This document shows, piece after piece, positions 16,644-26,100 of a stretch of DNA of 64,000 bases. Origin of the DNA: Lysobacter_K koreensis (lineage in GTDB: Bacteria > Pseudomonadota > Gammaproteobacteria > Xanthomonadales > Xanthomonadaceae); the NCBI RefSeq assembly GCF_042677045.1, contig NZ_JBHTIH010000004.1, positions 186,001 through 250,000 of the forward strand. Reading direction: 5' to 3'. Position 1 is the first letter of the stretch; every line of letters begins with the position of its first letter. The notes under the pieces were generated by a model, which made no database searches, had not been told where the DNA came from, and was given only the letters and a program-made list of their open reading frames with translations. Both the position numbers and the translations under genes were made by a program.

Positions 16644-16649
16644 TACACT
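16644..16649 (+). promoter_or_regulatory. TACACT box exactly 6 bases before the rmuC ATG
   Basis: The hexamer ends six bases before the ATG, the same arrangement as at rlmI, and no ribosome-binding site is visible. A leaderless transcript is inferred. Confidence 0.4.
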
Positions 16650-16655
16650 GGCCGC

Positions 16656-18029
16656 ATGCCTGAAACTTCATTGCTCTTGGTCGCCCTCCTTGTCGCGGTG
16701 CTCATCGCGATCGTCCTGCTCGTCATCCTGCTGCTGCGCAAACCCGACGCGGTGCTCGAAAGCCACCGCGCGCGGCTCGAGCAGGCGCTGCGCGACGAGC
16801 AGCGCGAGGGTCGCGGCGAGTTGCGCCAGCAGCTGGAAGGCATGTCGCTGCAGCAGGAGCAGCGCATCGACGGCTTCGGCGGCCGCCTCACCGAACTGAC
16901 CGTGCGCACCGACGCGCGCCTGGACGTGCTGCGCGAGGCGCTGACCGAGGACGCGCGCCGCGGCCGCGCGGAAGGCGCGGAGCTGCAGCAGCGCTTCGCC
17001 GAGTCGCTCGGCCAGCGCCTCAACGAGATGACCCAGCGCAACGAACTGCGCCTGGGCGAGATGCGCGCCACCCTGGAACAGAAGCTGCGCGAGCTGCAGC
17101 TCGACAACGCCGCCAAGCTCGAGCAGATGCGCGCGACCGTCGACGAGAAGCTGCACGCCACGCTCGAGACGCGCCTGAGCGAGAGCTTCGGCAACGTCAC
17201 CACGATGCTGGCGCAGGTGCACCAGGGGCTGGGCGACATGGGCAAGCTCGCCGCCGACGTCGGCGGGCTGCAGCGGGTGCTGACCAACGTCAAGTCACGC
17301 GGCGTGTTCGGCGAGGTGCAACTAGCGGGATTGCTGGAGCAGGTGTTCGCGCCGGACCAGTACGCGGCCAACGTCGCGACCGTGCCGGGCAGCGCCGAGC
17401 GGGTCGAGTTCGCGGTGCGCTTCCCCGGCTCGACCGGCGACGCCCCGGTGTGGCTGCCGATCGACGCCAAGTTCCCGCGCGAGGACTACGAGCGCCTGCT
17501 CGATGCGCAGGAGCAGGGCGATCCCGATGGCGCGCGCGCGGCCGGCGACGCGCTCGAGCGCGCGGTGCGCAAGGAAGCCACGCGCATCCGCGAGAAGTAC
17601 ATCGCCGCGCCGCACACCACCGAGTTCGGGATCCTGTTCCTGCCGACCGAGGGCCTGTACGCCGAGGTGCTGCGCCGCCCCGGCCTGGTCGATGCGCTGC
17701 AGCGCGACCAGCGCATCGCGGTCGCCGGCCCGACCACGCTGCTGGCGCTGATGACCAGCTTCCAGATGGGCTTCCGCACGCTGGCGATCCAGGAACGTTC
17801 GAGCGAGATCGCGCGCACGCTGGGCGCGGTCAAGACCGAGTTCGGCAAGTTCGGCGAGGTGCTCGACGGGGTCAAGAAGAAGCTGGTCGAGGCCGGCAAC
17901 AAGATCGACGACACCCAGCGCCGGACGCGGGTGCTGACCGGCAAGCTGCGCGACGTGGAGGCGTTGCCGTTCGAACAGAGCCAACAGCTGCTGGGCACCG
18001 ACGCCGAGCCGGACGACGACACGGTCTAG
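16656..18029 (+). CDS. rmuC: DNA recombination protein RmuC
   Basis: Membrane-tethered nuclease-like protein of 457 residues that limits recombination between inverted repeats in Escherichia coli. An N-terminal membrane helix (LLLVALLVAVLIAIVLLVIL) is followed by a long coiled coil (about 30-185) rich in Glu, Arg, Gln and Leu. The RmuC domain comes next (about 195-430), with SRGVFGEVQLAGLLEQVFAP, WLPIDAKFPREDYERLL, EFGILFLPTEGLYAEVL and a TTLLALMTSFQMGFRTLAIQ segment. Length and domain order are normal. The start codon lies six bases after a TACACT box. A repeat cluster and the end of mlaA (convergent) follow. Confidence 0.95.
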   Translation: MPETSLLLVALLVAVLIAIVLLVILLLRKPDAVLESHRARLEQALRDEQREGRGELRQQLEGMSLQQEQRIDGFGGRLTELTVRTDARLDVLREALTEDARRGRAEGAELQQRFAESLGQRLNEMTQRNELRLGEMRATLEQKLRELQLDNAAKLEQMRATVDEKLHATLETRLSESFGNVTTMLAQVHQGLGDMGKLAADVGGLQRVLTNVKSRGVFGEVQLAGLLEQVFAPDQYAANVATVPGSAERVEFAVRFPGSTGDAPVWLPIDAKFPREDYERLLDAQEQGDPDGARAAGDALERAVRKEATRIREKYIAAPHTTEFGILFLPTEGLYAEVLRRPGLVDALQRDQRIAVAGPTTLLALMTSFQMGFRTLAIQERSSEIARTLGAVKTEFGKFGEVLDGVKKKLVEAGNKIDDTQRRTRVLTGKLRDVEALPFEQSQQLLGTDAEPDDDTV

Positions 18030-18039
18030 CGGCCGTCGC

Positions 18040-18205
18040 GGCGGCTCGTCCCCAAGGGGGACTTCCTGCGGGGCGTCCGCCCAAGGGGGCTTGATTTGCG
18101 GCGTCCCCCAAGGGGACTTCCTTCGGGGCGTAGGAGCGGCTTCAGCCGCGAACGCATTCCGGACCTCGATGTACCGCAACAGCTCGCGGCTGAAGCCGCT
18201 CCTAC
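18040..18205. repeat. repeat cluster: three family A copies and one large inverted repeat
   Basis: From 18044 to 18130 three copies of a 30-base motif follow one another in one orientation (CCCCAAGGGGGACTTCCTGC, CCCAAGGGGGCTTGATTTGC, CCCCAAGGGGACTTCCTTCG, each followed by GGCG or similar). Directly after comes an inverted repeat with perfect 21-base arms at 18130-18150 and 18185-18205. The cluster separates the convergent ends of rmuC and mlaA. The 30-base motif is the one also found inside three genes of this window. Confidence 0.85.
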
Positions 18206-18233
18206 CGGCAAGCGAAGTCGGTCGCGTAACGGC

Positions 18234-19325
18234 TCAACCGCCGTCGGTCGGCATCACCGGCATCGCGTCGACCGGCACCGTCGGGTTGTTCTCTTCCAGA
18301 AGGTAGTCGGGCAAGCGGTCGCCGTCTTGGGTCTGGCGGTCGCCGAAGATTTGGTAGTTGCGGCGCTGGCTCCACGCATCGCGCACCAGCGCGTAGTCGT
18401 CCTCGGCGCCTTCGCGCAGCGAGTCGGTCGACAGCAGCTGGGTGCGCACGTCGACCAGCTGCAGGCCCTGGATCGGGATGCGGACCTTGTCGGCATCGAC
18501 CTGGCGCAGCGGGCTCAGCGGCGCGTCGCCGACCATGCCGACCACGTCGCGCACGGTGCGCGGGCCGAACAGCGGCAGCTCGACGTAGCGCGAGCGCTCC
18601 CAGCCCCACACGCCCAGGGTCTGGCCGAAGTCCTCGCCCTTGTTCGGCAGTTGCGCGTCCGAGGCCGGGTCGAACACCCCGCCGATGCCGAGCGTGCTGT
18701 TGAGCGCGAACCGCCCCAGCGACTGCGCGGCCTGCCTGGGCTTGCCCTGCAGCAGGGCGTTGACCGCCGACAGCGGCTGGCCGAGGTTGTTGAAGAAGTT
18801 GCTGACGCCCAGCCGCACCGGGCGCGGCACGACCGCGACGTAGGTGCGCGCCAGCGGCCGCGCGACGCGGCGGTCGACCGCGTTGTTGAGGCGGTGCATC
18901 TGCCGGTTGTAGCGCTCCCACGGGTCGTAGCTGCCGGGCACGTTGGCCGGCGCGGGCAGGGTGGGGTCGGCGACCGGGTCGTAGCCCTGGTCGCCATTGC
19001 CATCCCGCAAGGGGACTTCCTTCGGGGCGTACAGCGCGTCGAACTCGCGTTCGGCGTCGGTGCGGGGGTCGGCGCCGTTCGCCGGCGGTGCCGTGGCCGC
19101 TGCCGCCGGAGCGATGACAGCCGGGCTTTCGGCGACCGCATCGGCCGCTGGCGCGTCTGACGCATCGGCGGTTGGCGGTTCGGCCGCTTGCAGCTCAAGG
19201 GCCGGTGCTTCGGCGACCGGTGGCGCGGAGGCCGGCGTCGGCGCGTCCTGCGCGGACACTTGCGCAAACACAGGAGCGGTGGCCAGCAAGGCCAGGGCGA
19301 ACAGGGAGCGGGCGTGGGGGCGCAT
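18234..19325 (-). CDS. mlaA: MlaA (VacJ) family outer-membrane phospholipid-removal protein
   Basis: Component of the Mla system that extracts misplaced phospholipids from the outer leaflet of the outer membrane. The 363-residue product has a signal sequence (RSLFALALLATAPVFAQ) without a clear lipobox cysteine, unlike the classical lipoprotein. An Ala/Pro/Glu-rich linker (about 25-95) precedes the MlaA domain: YDPWERYNRQMHRLNNAVD, RLGVSNFFNNLGQPLSAVNA, GRFALNSTLGIGGVFDPAS, WGWERSRYVELPLFGPRTVR. Residues 99-108 (YAPKEVPLRD) are encoded by a palindromic repeat. It is the last gene of an mlaFEDCBA operon. Confidence 0.95.
   Translation of the reverse strand: MRPHARSLFALALLATAPVFAQVSAQDAPTPASAPPVAEAPALELQAAEPPTADASDAPAADAVAESPAVIAPAAAATAPPANGADPRTDAEREFDALYAPKEVPLRDGNGDQGYDPVADPTLPAPANVPGSYDPWERYNRQMHRLNNAVDRRVARPLARTYVAVVPRPVRLGVSNFFNNLGQPLSAVNALLQGKPRQAAQSLGRFALNSTLGIGGVFDPASDAQLPNKGEDFGQTLGVWGWERSRYVELPLFGPRTVRDVVGMVGDAPLSPLRQVDADKVRIPIQGLQLVDVRTQLLSTDSLREGAEDDYALVRDAWSQRRNYQIFGDRQTQDGDRLPDYLLEENNPTVPVDAMPVMPTDGG
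19003..19032. repeat. family A palindromic repeat inside mlaA
   Basis: TCCCGCAAGGGGACTTCCTT followed by CGGGGCGTAC, nearly identical to the third intergenic copy 900 bases away (18100-18130). Translated in a different frame from the copies in recD and the peptidase gene, giving APKEVPLRDG. It falls in the linker before the MlaA domain. Confidence 0.85.
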
Positions 19326-19384
19326 GCGGGCAGTGTAAACGGGGCGGGGTGCAAGCCGGTCGCGGCAGCGCGCGACCGGCGCGC

Positions 19385-19696
19385 TCAGCGTGCGTAGGCC
19401 AGCTGCTCATCGAGCCGGTACGCGGCACGCAGCTCGGCCAGGCCCGGCGGCGTGCCAGTCACGGCGATGCCGCCCGCTGCACCATCGGCCAGCTCCGCCA
19501 GCAGCGCCAGGCCGGCGCTGTCGACGTGGCTGACCGCGGCCAGCTCGATCCGGCGCACGCCGGCGCGCAGCGGCGGCAGCTGGCGCCAGAGTGCGGCGAC
19601 CGCGGCGCGATCGAGCGCGCCGGCGAACACCAGCGCGTCGCCGTCGCGGCGCACGCTGGCTTGCACGCCGCTGCCCGGGGCAACCGTCGCGGCCAT
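19385..19696 (-). CDS. mlaB: MlaB-like STAS-domain protein
   Basis: A 103-residue cytoplasmic STAS protein with the conserved serine block LAAVSHVDSAGLALLAELAD. In the MlaFEDB complex the STAS subunit binds the ATPase MlaF and is needed for its activity. The start at 19696 (MAATVAPGSG) lies two bases after the mlaC stop; the longer frame upstream is an out-of-frame reading of mlaC. mlaA starts about 60 bases downstream. Confidence 0.9.
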   Translation of the reverse strand: MAATVAPGSGVQASVRRDGDALVFAGALDRAAVAALWRQLPPLRAGVRRIELAAVSHVDSAGLALLAELADGAAGGIAVTGTPPGLAELRAAYRLDEQLAYAR

Positions 19697-19698
19697 GC

Positions 19699-20361
19699 TC
19701 AGTTCGCGTCCGCCTGCAGCTTGCCGGCCTTGAGGTCGGCCGCGACCTGGGGGATCGACTTGCGCTTCAGCGGCGCGTCGAACTGGGTGCGGAACGTCTG
19801 CACGAAGCTCACGCCCTCGACCATCACGTCGAACACCTTCCAGGTCGAACCGCTCTTGCGCATCAGGTAGTCGACCGGGATGGGTTCGCCGCCCGAGCGC
19901 AGCATCTCCGAAGCGACCTTGACGATCGCGCCGCCGCGCAGCGGCGTTTCCGACTTCACCCGCACCTTGAGCTTGGTGTTGAAGTCGAGCAACGACGAGC
20001 CGTAGCGCTGCATCAGGTTGTCGGCCAGCGCGTCGGCGAACAGCTTGACCTCGGCCTCCGAGGCGCCGCGGCCGTGCACGCCCAGCACCAGCCGGCCGGC
20101 GTAGTCGCGGTCGAACATCTGGTTGAACTCGCTGGACACGAAGCGGCTCAGCGCGGCGCGGTTCTTGGTGAACTCCGGGCGGCGCGCTTCCAGCGTGGTC
20201 AGGATGCGGGTGGAGTTGTCGAGCACCAGCTGGCTCGGCGAGCCGGCCTTGACGGTGGCCTTGGCCGCGACCGTTGCCTTCTGCGCGAACACCAGCGGGG
20301 CCGCGGCGAGCAGGGCCGAGGCGATGACGAGGGTGAGGAGGCTGCGCTTCATAAGGTTCAT
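19699..20361 (-). CDS. mlaC: MlaC periplasmic phospholipid-binding protein
   Basis: Periplasmic carrier of 220 residues that ferries phospholipids between the outer-membrane MlaA complex and inner-membrane MlaFEDB. It has a signal peptide (RSLLTLVIASALLAAAPLVFAQ) and the MlaC (Ttg2D) domain: FVSSEFNQMFDRDYAGRLVL, VKSETPLRGGAIVKVASEML, IPVDYLMRKSGSTWKVFDVM. The start overlaps the mlaD stop by four bases (ATGA), indicating translational coupling. Confidence 0.95.
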   Translation of the reverse strand: MNLMKRSLLTLVIASALLAAAPLVFAQKATVAAKATVKAGSPSQLVLDNSTRILTTLEARRPEFTKNRAALSRFVSSEFNQMFDRDYAGRLVLGVHGRGASEAEVKLFADALADNLMQRYGSSLLDFNTKLKVRVKSETPLRGGAIVKVASEMLRSGGEPIPVDYLMRKSGSTWKVFDVMVEGVSFVQTFRTQFDAPLKRKSIPQVAADLKAGKLQADAN

Positions 20362-20921
20362 TCCTGGGGGAGGTCGGGAGCGGCGGGATCTGCATTGGCC
20401 GAATCGGGCGTCACTGGATCGGAGCCGGCCGCGTCGGGTGCACTGTCACCCGGCTTAGCGCCACCGCCGCTGAACATGTATTTGCCGACCATCTGGATCA
20501 GGTCGACCGCGGACTGCGTCAGGTAGATCTCGTCGCCGGGCTTGAGCGGCTCCGGGTCGCCGCCCGGGGTCAGGCCGATGTAGCTCTCGCCCAGCAGCCC
20601 GCTGGTGAAAATGCCGGCGGCGGTGTCGCCCGGCAGGTCTTTGAACTTGTTGTCGATCGCCAGGGTCACCACCGAGTCGTACTTGACCGGGTCGACCTGG
20701 ATGTCGGCCACGCGCCCGACCGAGACGCCGCTGATCTTGATCGGCGCGTTCGGGCGCAGCGCGCCGATGCTGGTGAAGCGCGCTTTCAGGGTGTAGCTGT
20801 CGCTGCCACCGAAACCCCAGTTGCCGTTGGTGGAGGCGATCGCCAGCACCAGCAGCGAGGCCAGGGCCAGCAGCAGGAACGCGCCGACGGCGAATTCGAT
20901 ACGCGGTGCACGGATAGTCAT
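20358..20921 (-). CDS. mlaD: MlaD, MCE-domain phospholipid transport protein
   Basis: Inner-membrane-anchored periplasmic protein of 187 residues that forms the hexameric MCE ring on MlaE. It has one N-terminal membrane helix (FAVGAFLLLALASLLVLAIA) and an MCE domain (about 38-115: YTLKARFTSIGALRPNAPIK, VSVGRVADIQVDP, AAGIFTSGLLGESYIGLTPG). The C-terminus after about 155 is Asp/Pro/Ala-rich and probably disordered. It lies 22 bases downstream of mlaE. Confidence 0.95.
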   Translation of the reverse strand: MTIRAPRIEFAVGAFLLLALASLLVLAIASTNGNWGFGGSDSYTLKARFTSIGALRPNAPIKISGVSVGRVADIQVDPVKYDSVVTLAIDNKFKDLPGDTAAGIFTSGLLGESYIGLTPGGDPEPLKPGDEIYLTQSAVDLIQMVGKYMFSGGGAKPGDSAPDAAGSDPVTPDSANADPAAPDLPQE

Positions 20922-20943
20922 TGGATCACCTGGAAGGTCGGGT

Positions 20944-21693
20944 TCACTTGAACAGGAACGCCGACATGACGAAGTTGAACATCAGCACCAGCAGCGAGGC
21001 GTTGACCACCGCCTTGGTGGTCGCGACCGAGGTGCCCTCGATGGTCGGCTCGGCGTGGAAGCCGACGTAGGCCGCGACCAGCGCCGCGGTCGCGCCGAAC
21101 ACCGCCGACTTGACGAACGCCATCAGGAAATCGTCGACGAAATCGACGCTGTCCTTGAGCACCTGCCAGAACGTGCCGGCGTCGAGCCCGATCACGTGCA
21201 CGGTCTGGAAGTAGCTGGCGGCGATCGCCAGGCTGCAGAAGAACCCGGTCAGCAGCGGCACGCACAGCACCGCCGCCCAGAAGCGCGGCGCGACGACCTT
21301 GCCGACCGGGTCGATCGCCATCAGCCCGAGCGCGGTGATCTGGTCGGTGGCGCGCATCAGCCCCAGCTCCGCGGCAATGGAGGAACCCGCGCGGCCGATA
21401 AACAGCAGCGCGGTCAGCACCGGGCCGAGCTCGCGGTACAGGCCCAGCCCGAGCATCGCGCTGACCTGGTTGCTGGCGCCGTAGGTGTCGAGCGCGCGGT
21501 AGCCGAGCAGGGTCACCGACAGGCCGACGAACGCGCCGCCGACGGCAATGATCGGCAGCGAGCGCGCGCCGATCTTGTAGATCTCGCGCACCAGCTCGCG
21601 CAGCAGGTCGGCGCTGGGCCGGGACGCGCGCAGGACCGACAGCGTGAACAGGCCGGCGCGGCCGACCGAGCGGGTGGCGGCAACGAAGGGCAT
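20944..21693 (-). CDS. mlaE: MlaE, permease subunit of the phospholipid ABC transporter
   Basis: Integral inner-membrane subunit of 249 residues with the MlaE/YrbE fold: LPIIAVGGAFVGLSVTLLGY, the coupling region RELGPVLTALLFIGRAGSSI followed by AAELGLMRATDQI, and several helices up to the C-terminus (LLVLMFNFVMSAFLFK). The start overlaps the mlaF stop by one base. All parts of the family are present at normal length. Confidence 0.95.
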   Translation of the reverse strand: MPFVAATRSVGRAGLFTLSVLRASRPSADLLRELVREIYKIGARSLPIIAVGGAFVGLSVTLLGYRALDTYGASNQVSAMLGLGLYRELGPVLTALLFIGRAGSSIAAELGLMRATDQITALGLMAIDPVGKVVAPRFWAAVLCVPLLTGFFCSLAIAASYFQTVHVIGLDAGTFWQVLKDSVDFVDDFLMAFVKSAVFGATAALVAAYVGFHAEPTIEGTSVATTKAVVNASLLVLMFNFVMSAFLFK

Positions 21694-22496
21694 CAGGCGG
21701 GGTCCGTCTCGGGGGCGTTGGCGGTGCGCGGGGCGGCATCGAACGCGATCGGACCGTCCGGCTCGCCTTTGAGGAACTGGTGGACCAGCGGGTCCGACGA
21801 GGCTTCCAGCTCAGCAGGCGACCCCGAGAACACGATCCCGCCGTTGGCGATCACGATCGCGTGGTCGGCAATCGGCAGGGTCTCGTGGACGTGGTGGGTT
21901 ACCACGATGCTGGTCAGGCCGAGGGTGTCGTTGAGGCGGCGCACCAGCGCCATCACCACGCCCGAGGCAATCGGGTCGAGGCCGGTCAGCGGCTCGTCGT
22001 AGATCATCAGCGGCGGGTCGAGCGCGAGCGCGCGCGCCAGCGCCACCCGCCGCGCCATGCCGCCGGACAGCTCGCGCGGGTACGCGTCGGCGGCCGCGCG
22101 CAGGCCGACCGCGTGCAGCTTCATCAGCACCAGGGTGCGGATCACCGCGTCGGGCAGGTCGGTGTGCGCGCGCAGCGGCAGCGCGACGTTCTCGGCCGCG
22201 GTCAGGTCGGTCAGCAGGCCGTTGCCCTGCAGCAGCACGCCAATGCCCTTGCGCAGCTCCAGCAGCGCGCGCTTGGCCTGCGGCACGGCCTGGCCGAACA
22301 CCTCGACCGTGCCGGCGGCCGGCGCCAGTTCGCCGGTCAGCGCCGACAGCAGCGTCGACTTGCCGCTGCCCGAAGGCCCCAGCACCGCGGTGATGCTGCC
22401 GCGCGGAACGTTGAGATTGATGTCGCGCAGCACCGCCCGTCCCCCGCGATCGAGGCGCAGGTCGGTGAGGCGGACGATGGGCGGGGCGTCGGTCAT
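21693..22496 (-). CDS. mlaF: MlaF, ATPase subunit of the phospholipid ABC transporter
   Basis: Cytoplasmic ABC ATPase of 267 residues that drives phospholipid transport through MlaE. It has Walker A GPSGSGKSTLL, signature LSGGMARRVALARALA, Walker B PLMIYDEPLTGLDP and the H-loop in SIVVTHHVHET. It is the first gene of mlaFEDCBA. A TATAGA sequence lies on the minus strand at 22507-22502, only five bases before the ATG, so the operon mRNA may be leaderless or nearly so. The C-terminal tail after about residue 250 is Ala/Pro-rich. Confidence 0.95.
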   Translation of the reverse strand: MTDAPPIVRLTDLRLDRGGRAVLRDINLNVPRGSITAVLGPSGSGKSTLLSALTGELAPAAGTVEVFGQAVPQAKRALLELRKGIGVLLQGNGLLTDLTAAENVALPLRAHTDLPDAVIRTLVLMKLHAVGLRAAADAYPRELSGGMARRVALARALALDPPLMIYDEPLTGLDPIASGVVMALVRRLNDTLGLTSIVVTHHVHETLPIADHAIVIANGGIVFSGSPAELEASSDPLVHQFLKGEPDGPIAFDAAPRTANAPETDPA

Positions 22497-22639
22497 GCGT
22501 TTCTATAGGGGCGCGGCCGGACAGGCACGCAAAACGTGCGCAGCTTGGCGGGCGCTGGCTGAACGTGGGTTGTAGCGGGCCGGCATTGTCGCAGGGGGCG
22601 GGCGGGGGCGCACGGCGAGTACTCGGTGCCGGTGTGGTT

Positions 22640-23090
22640 GCTCGTCATCCCCGCGAAGGCGGGGATCCAGTGACTTAGCTGTGCCGTTGCTCTCCTTCGC
22701 AGATTTGATCCGAGCGAAGAGCAAGATCAACTACAGGATCAAAAGCTTTCGCACGCTGCGCGCGCGAGTCACTTTTGTCTTGGCAAAAGTAACCAAAACC
22801 GTTGGCGCCGGACGCTCGCCGGAGACGATGAAGCCGTCTCCGGTTCCCTGCGCTCCTCGAGCAAAGGGTACGGCGCCCCAACTCGCTGCGCTCAGACAAG
22901 GGCGCCTTTTCCCCCTTTGCCCTCCGGTGCGGACTTCGACACATCCATGTGCCTCACCCGCTTCGCGGGCGCCTGCGGCGGTCCAAATCGCTCCCGGCGA
23001 TTTGTCGGCGAGCTCTACGGCGCGGACAAAGCGAAGAGCCCGAGATCAAACCCAACGGCAACCGCGGATCTCGCCGGCTGCGACGCCCCT
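22640..23090. repeat. repeat-derived spacer with no credible gene
   Basis: Begins with GTCATCCCCGCGAAGGCGGG and GATCCAG, a very common proteobacterial intergenic repeat. It continues with a roughly 400-base sequence that can be read in frame as VTFVLAKVTKTVGAGRSPET and further Pro/Ala-rich peptide. Translations of this style are scattered through xanthomonad genomes as spurious proteins and reflect a dispersed repeat, in my judgement. AT content is higher than in the neighbours around 22680-22800. The stretch lies between the mlaF start and recC. Confidence 0.6.
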
Positions 23091-23105
23091 GCGGCAAGAT
23101 GCGCC

Positions 23106-26100
23106 ATGCCCGCCGCGCCCGACTTCCGCCTCTACCACTCCAATGCCTTGGACGTGCTGGCCGGATTGCTCGCCACCGAGCTGCGCACGCCGGCGCCGGG
23201 CCAGCCGCTGCTGGCGCCGGACCTGGTGCTGATCCCGCAGGTGGCGATGCGGCGCTGGTTGCAGGCGACGCTGGCGCAGGCGCACGGGATTGCCGCCAAC
23301 CTCGAGTTCCTCACCCCCGGCGAGTTCGTGCAGCGCGCGCTCGATGCCAACGTGCCCGGCCGCGGCGAGGACCTCGATGCCGACGCGCTGCGCTGGCGGC
23401 TGTACGCGGCGCTGTCCGATCCGGCAGTGCTGCGCGAGCCGGCACTGCGGCCGCTGCGCGCCTACCTCGAGGGCAGCGGCGGCGACGACCCGCTCAAGCC
23501 GTGGTCGCTGGCCGGCGAGCTGGCGGCGACGTTCGAGAAGTACCAGGCCTGGCGCCGCGACTGGCTGCTGCGCTGGGAGGCCGGGCAGGCGCCGCGCGAT
23601 CCGCAGGCGCTGCTGTGGCGGCGCATCGCCGGCGGTCGCATGCACCGGGCGCGGCGGATCGACGACTACCTGGCGCGCTTTGCGGGCGACGAAGCGCCGC
23701 TGCCGGCCGGGCTGCCGTCGCGGCTGTTCGCGTTCGCCACGCTCAACGTCTCGCCGGACGTGCTGCGCGTGATCGCGAGCCAGGCGCGCGTCGGCACCCT
23801 GCATTTCTACCTGCCGACGCCGACGCGCAAGTACTGGGGCGACCTGCGCACGCTGGCCGAGCGGTTGCGTCACGGCGACGACGCCGGTTTTGGCGGCGAA
23901 GACGACAACCCGCTGCTGCAGGCCTGGGGCGCGGCCGGGCGCGACTTCATGGCGGTGCTCGGTGGCTACGAGGTCGTGCACCCGTCCGGTGAGATCGCCG
24001 CCTACGCCGACCCCGAGCAACGCGACGACGACCGCCCGCAGGCCGACACCCTGCTGCAACGCCTGCAGCGCGACTTGCTGCACCGGCGCGCGCCGCCGCC
24101 GATGCCGTGGCGCACCGGCATCGAGCGCGACGACCCCAGCGTGCAGGTGCACGCCTGCCACACCCCGCTGCGCGAGGTGCAGGTGCTGCACGACCAGCTG
24201 CGCGGGCTGCTCGACGACCCGCGCTTCGACCCGCCGCTGCAGCCGCGCGAGATCGCGGTGCTGGCGCCGGACATCGACCCGTACGTGCCGCACGTGCAGG
24301 CGGTGTTCGGTGGCCTCGCCGGGCGCGCGGAGTTCATCGCCTACACCCTGGCCGACACCAGCCCGCTCGCGGCCGAGCCGCTGGCGCAGGTGTTCGTGCG
24401 CCTGCTGGCGCTGCCGGTCTCGCGTTTCGGCTTGAACGAGGTGCTCGACCTGCTCGCGACGCCGGCGCTGGCCGAGCAGGCGGGCCTGGATGCCGCCGCA
24501 CTCGAACGCCTGCGCGGCTGGCTGCAGGCCGCCGGTGCGCGCTGGGGGCTAAACGCCGAGCACCGCGCGCGCCACGACGCGCCCGCCGACGACGCCAGCA
24601 CCTGGGCGTTCGCGCTCGATCGGCTGCTGCTTGGCCATGCCAGTGGCAGTGACGTCGATATTGCCGGCGTCGCGCCCTACGCCGACATCGAAGGCAGCGC
24701 GCTCGACGCGCTCGGCGCGCTGATCCGCGTGCTGCGCGTGCTCGCCCGGCACGAGCGCGCGTTCGCCTCGGCGATGACCCCGTCGCAATGGCGCGACCGC
24801 CTGCTCGGCCTGCTCGACGCGCTGCTGCCCGAGCTGCCGCGCCAGCCCGCCGACCAGCGCACGCTCGAACGCCTGCGCACGCTGCTCGACGCGTTCGCTG
24901 CCGACGCGCAGGCCGCCGGCTTCGACGCGCCGGTGCCGCCGGACGTGGTGCGCGCGCATTTCCAGGCCGTGCTGGCCGAAGCCGACACGCGCGCGCCGCT
25001 GCTCACCGGTGGCGTCAGCTTCGGGCGCATGGTGCCGATGCGGCTGATCCCGTTCCGGGTGATCTGCCTGCTCGGCATGAACGACGGCGACTACCCGCGT
25101 CGCGACCCCAGCGGCGGCCTCAACCAGCTCACCGCCGAACTGGACACCGCCGCACGCCGCCGCGGCGACCGCTCGCTGCGCGACGACGACCGCTTCCTGT
25201 TCCTGCAACTGCTGGCCGCGGCCGGCGAGGTGTTCTACCTCAGCTACCTGGGCGCCGACCCGCGCGACGGCAGCGAGCGCGAGCCGTCGGTGCTGGTGGC
25301 CGAGCTGCTTGACGCCGCCGCGCGCTACCACGCCGGCGACGACGCGCGCGCCGCGCTGGTGGTGCGCCAGCCGCTGCAGCCGTTCGCGGCGGCGGCGTTC
25401 GGCGCGGCCGACGAGGCCGGCGGCGAGCCCGAGCCGCGCCGCTTCAGCTACCGCAGCGAATGGCGTCCTGCTGCGGCCGCGAGCCACGGCGAACGCCACG
25501 AGCTGGGCGCTTGGCTCACCGCACCGCTGGACGCGCGCAGCGAGGAGGTCGACAGCGACGTCGCATTGGCCGACTTGCGCGCATTCCTGCGCGACCCGCC
25601 GGCGGCGTTCCTGCGCCAGCGCCTCGCGCTGCGCTTGCCCGAGGAGGCCGATCACGCCGACGACGTCGAGCCGCTGGTGCTGCCCGGCCGCGGCCTGCAG
25701 CGGCAGCTGCTGCAGCAGGCGGTGTTCGACGCCTGCGTCGCCGGCGACCGCGCGCTGGATGGCGACGCGCTGCACGCCCACCTGCGCGCGCGCGCGCTGC
25801 TGCCGTCCGGGCCGCTCGGCCGGCAGCAGCTGGCGGCCCTGCTCGGCGAGGTGCGGCCGTACGCCGACGCGTTCGCGCAGTGGCGCGACACCTACGACCA
25901 GCCGGCGCTGCCGCAATCGCGCACGTTCGAACTCGAACTCGACGGCACCCGCCTGCACGGCTGCGTCGAGGGCTTGTATTCCGACGCGCTCGTGCGGCTG
26001 CGCTTCGACGAGCTGCACGGCCCGGCGCAGGTCGCGCACGGCCTCGACTGGCTGGTGCTGTCGGCGTTGGGCGAACCGCACGCGTTGCTGCAATTCGCCG

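Noticed and set aside
22681..23105. N-terminal extension of RecC from the open frame beginning upstream
   Set aside because: The extension is repeat-derived. RecC homology begins right after the ATG at 23106.
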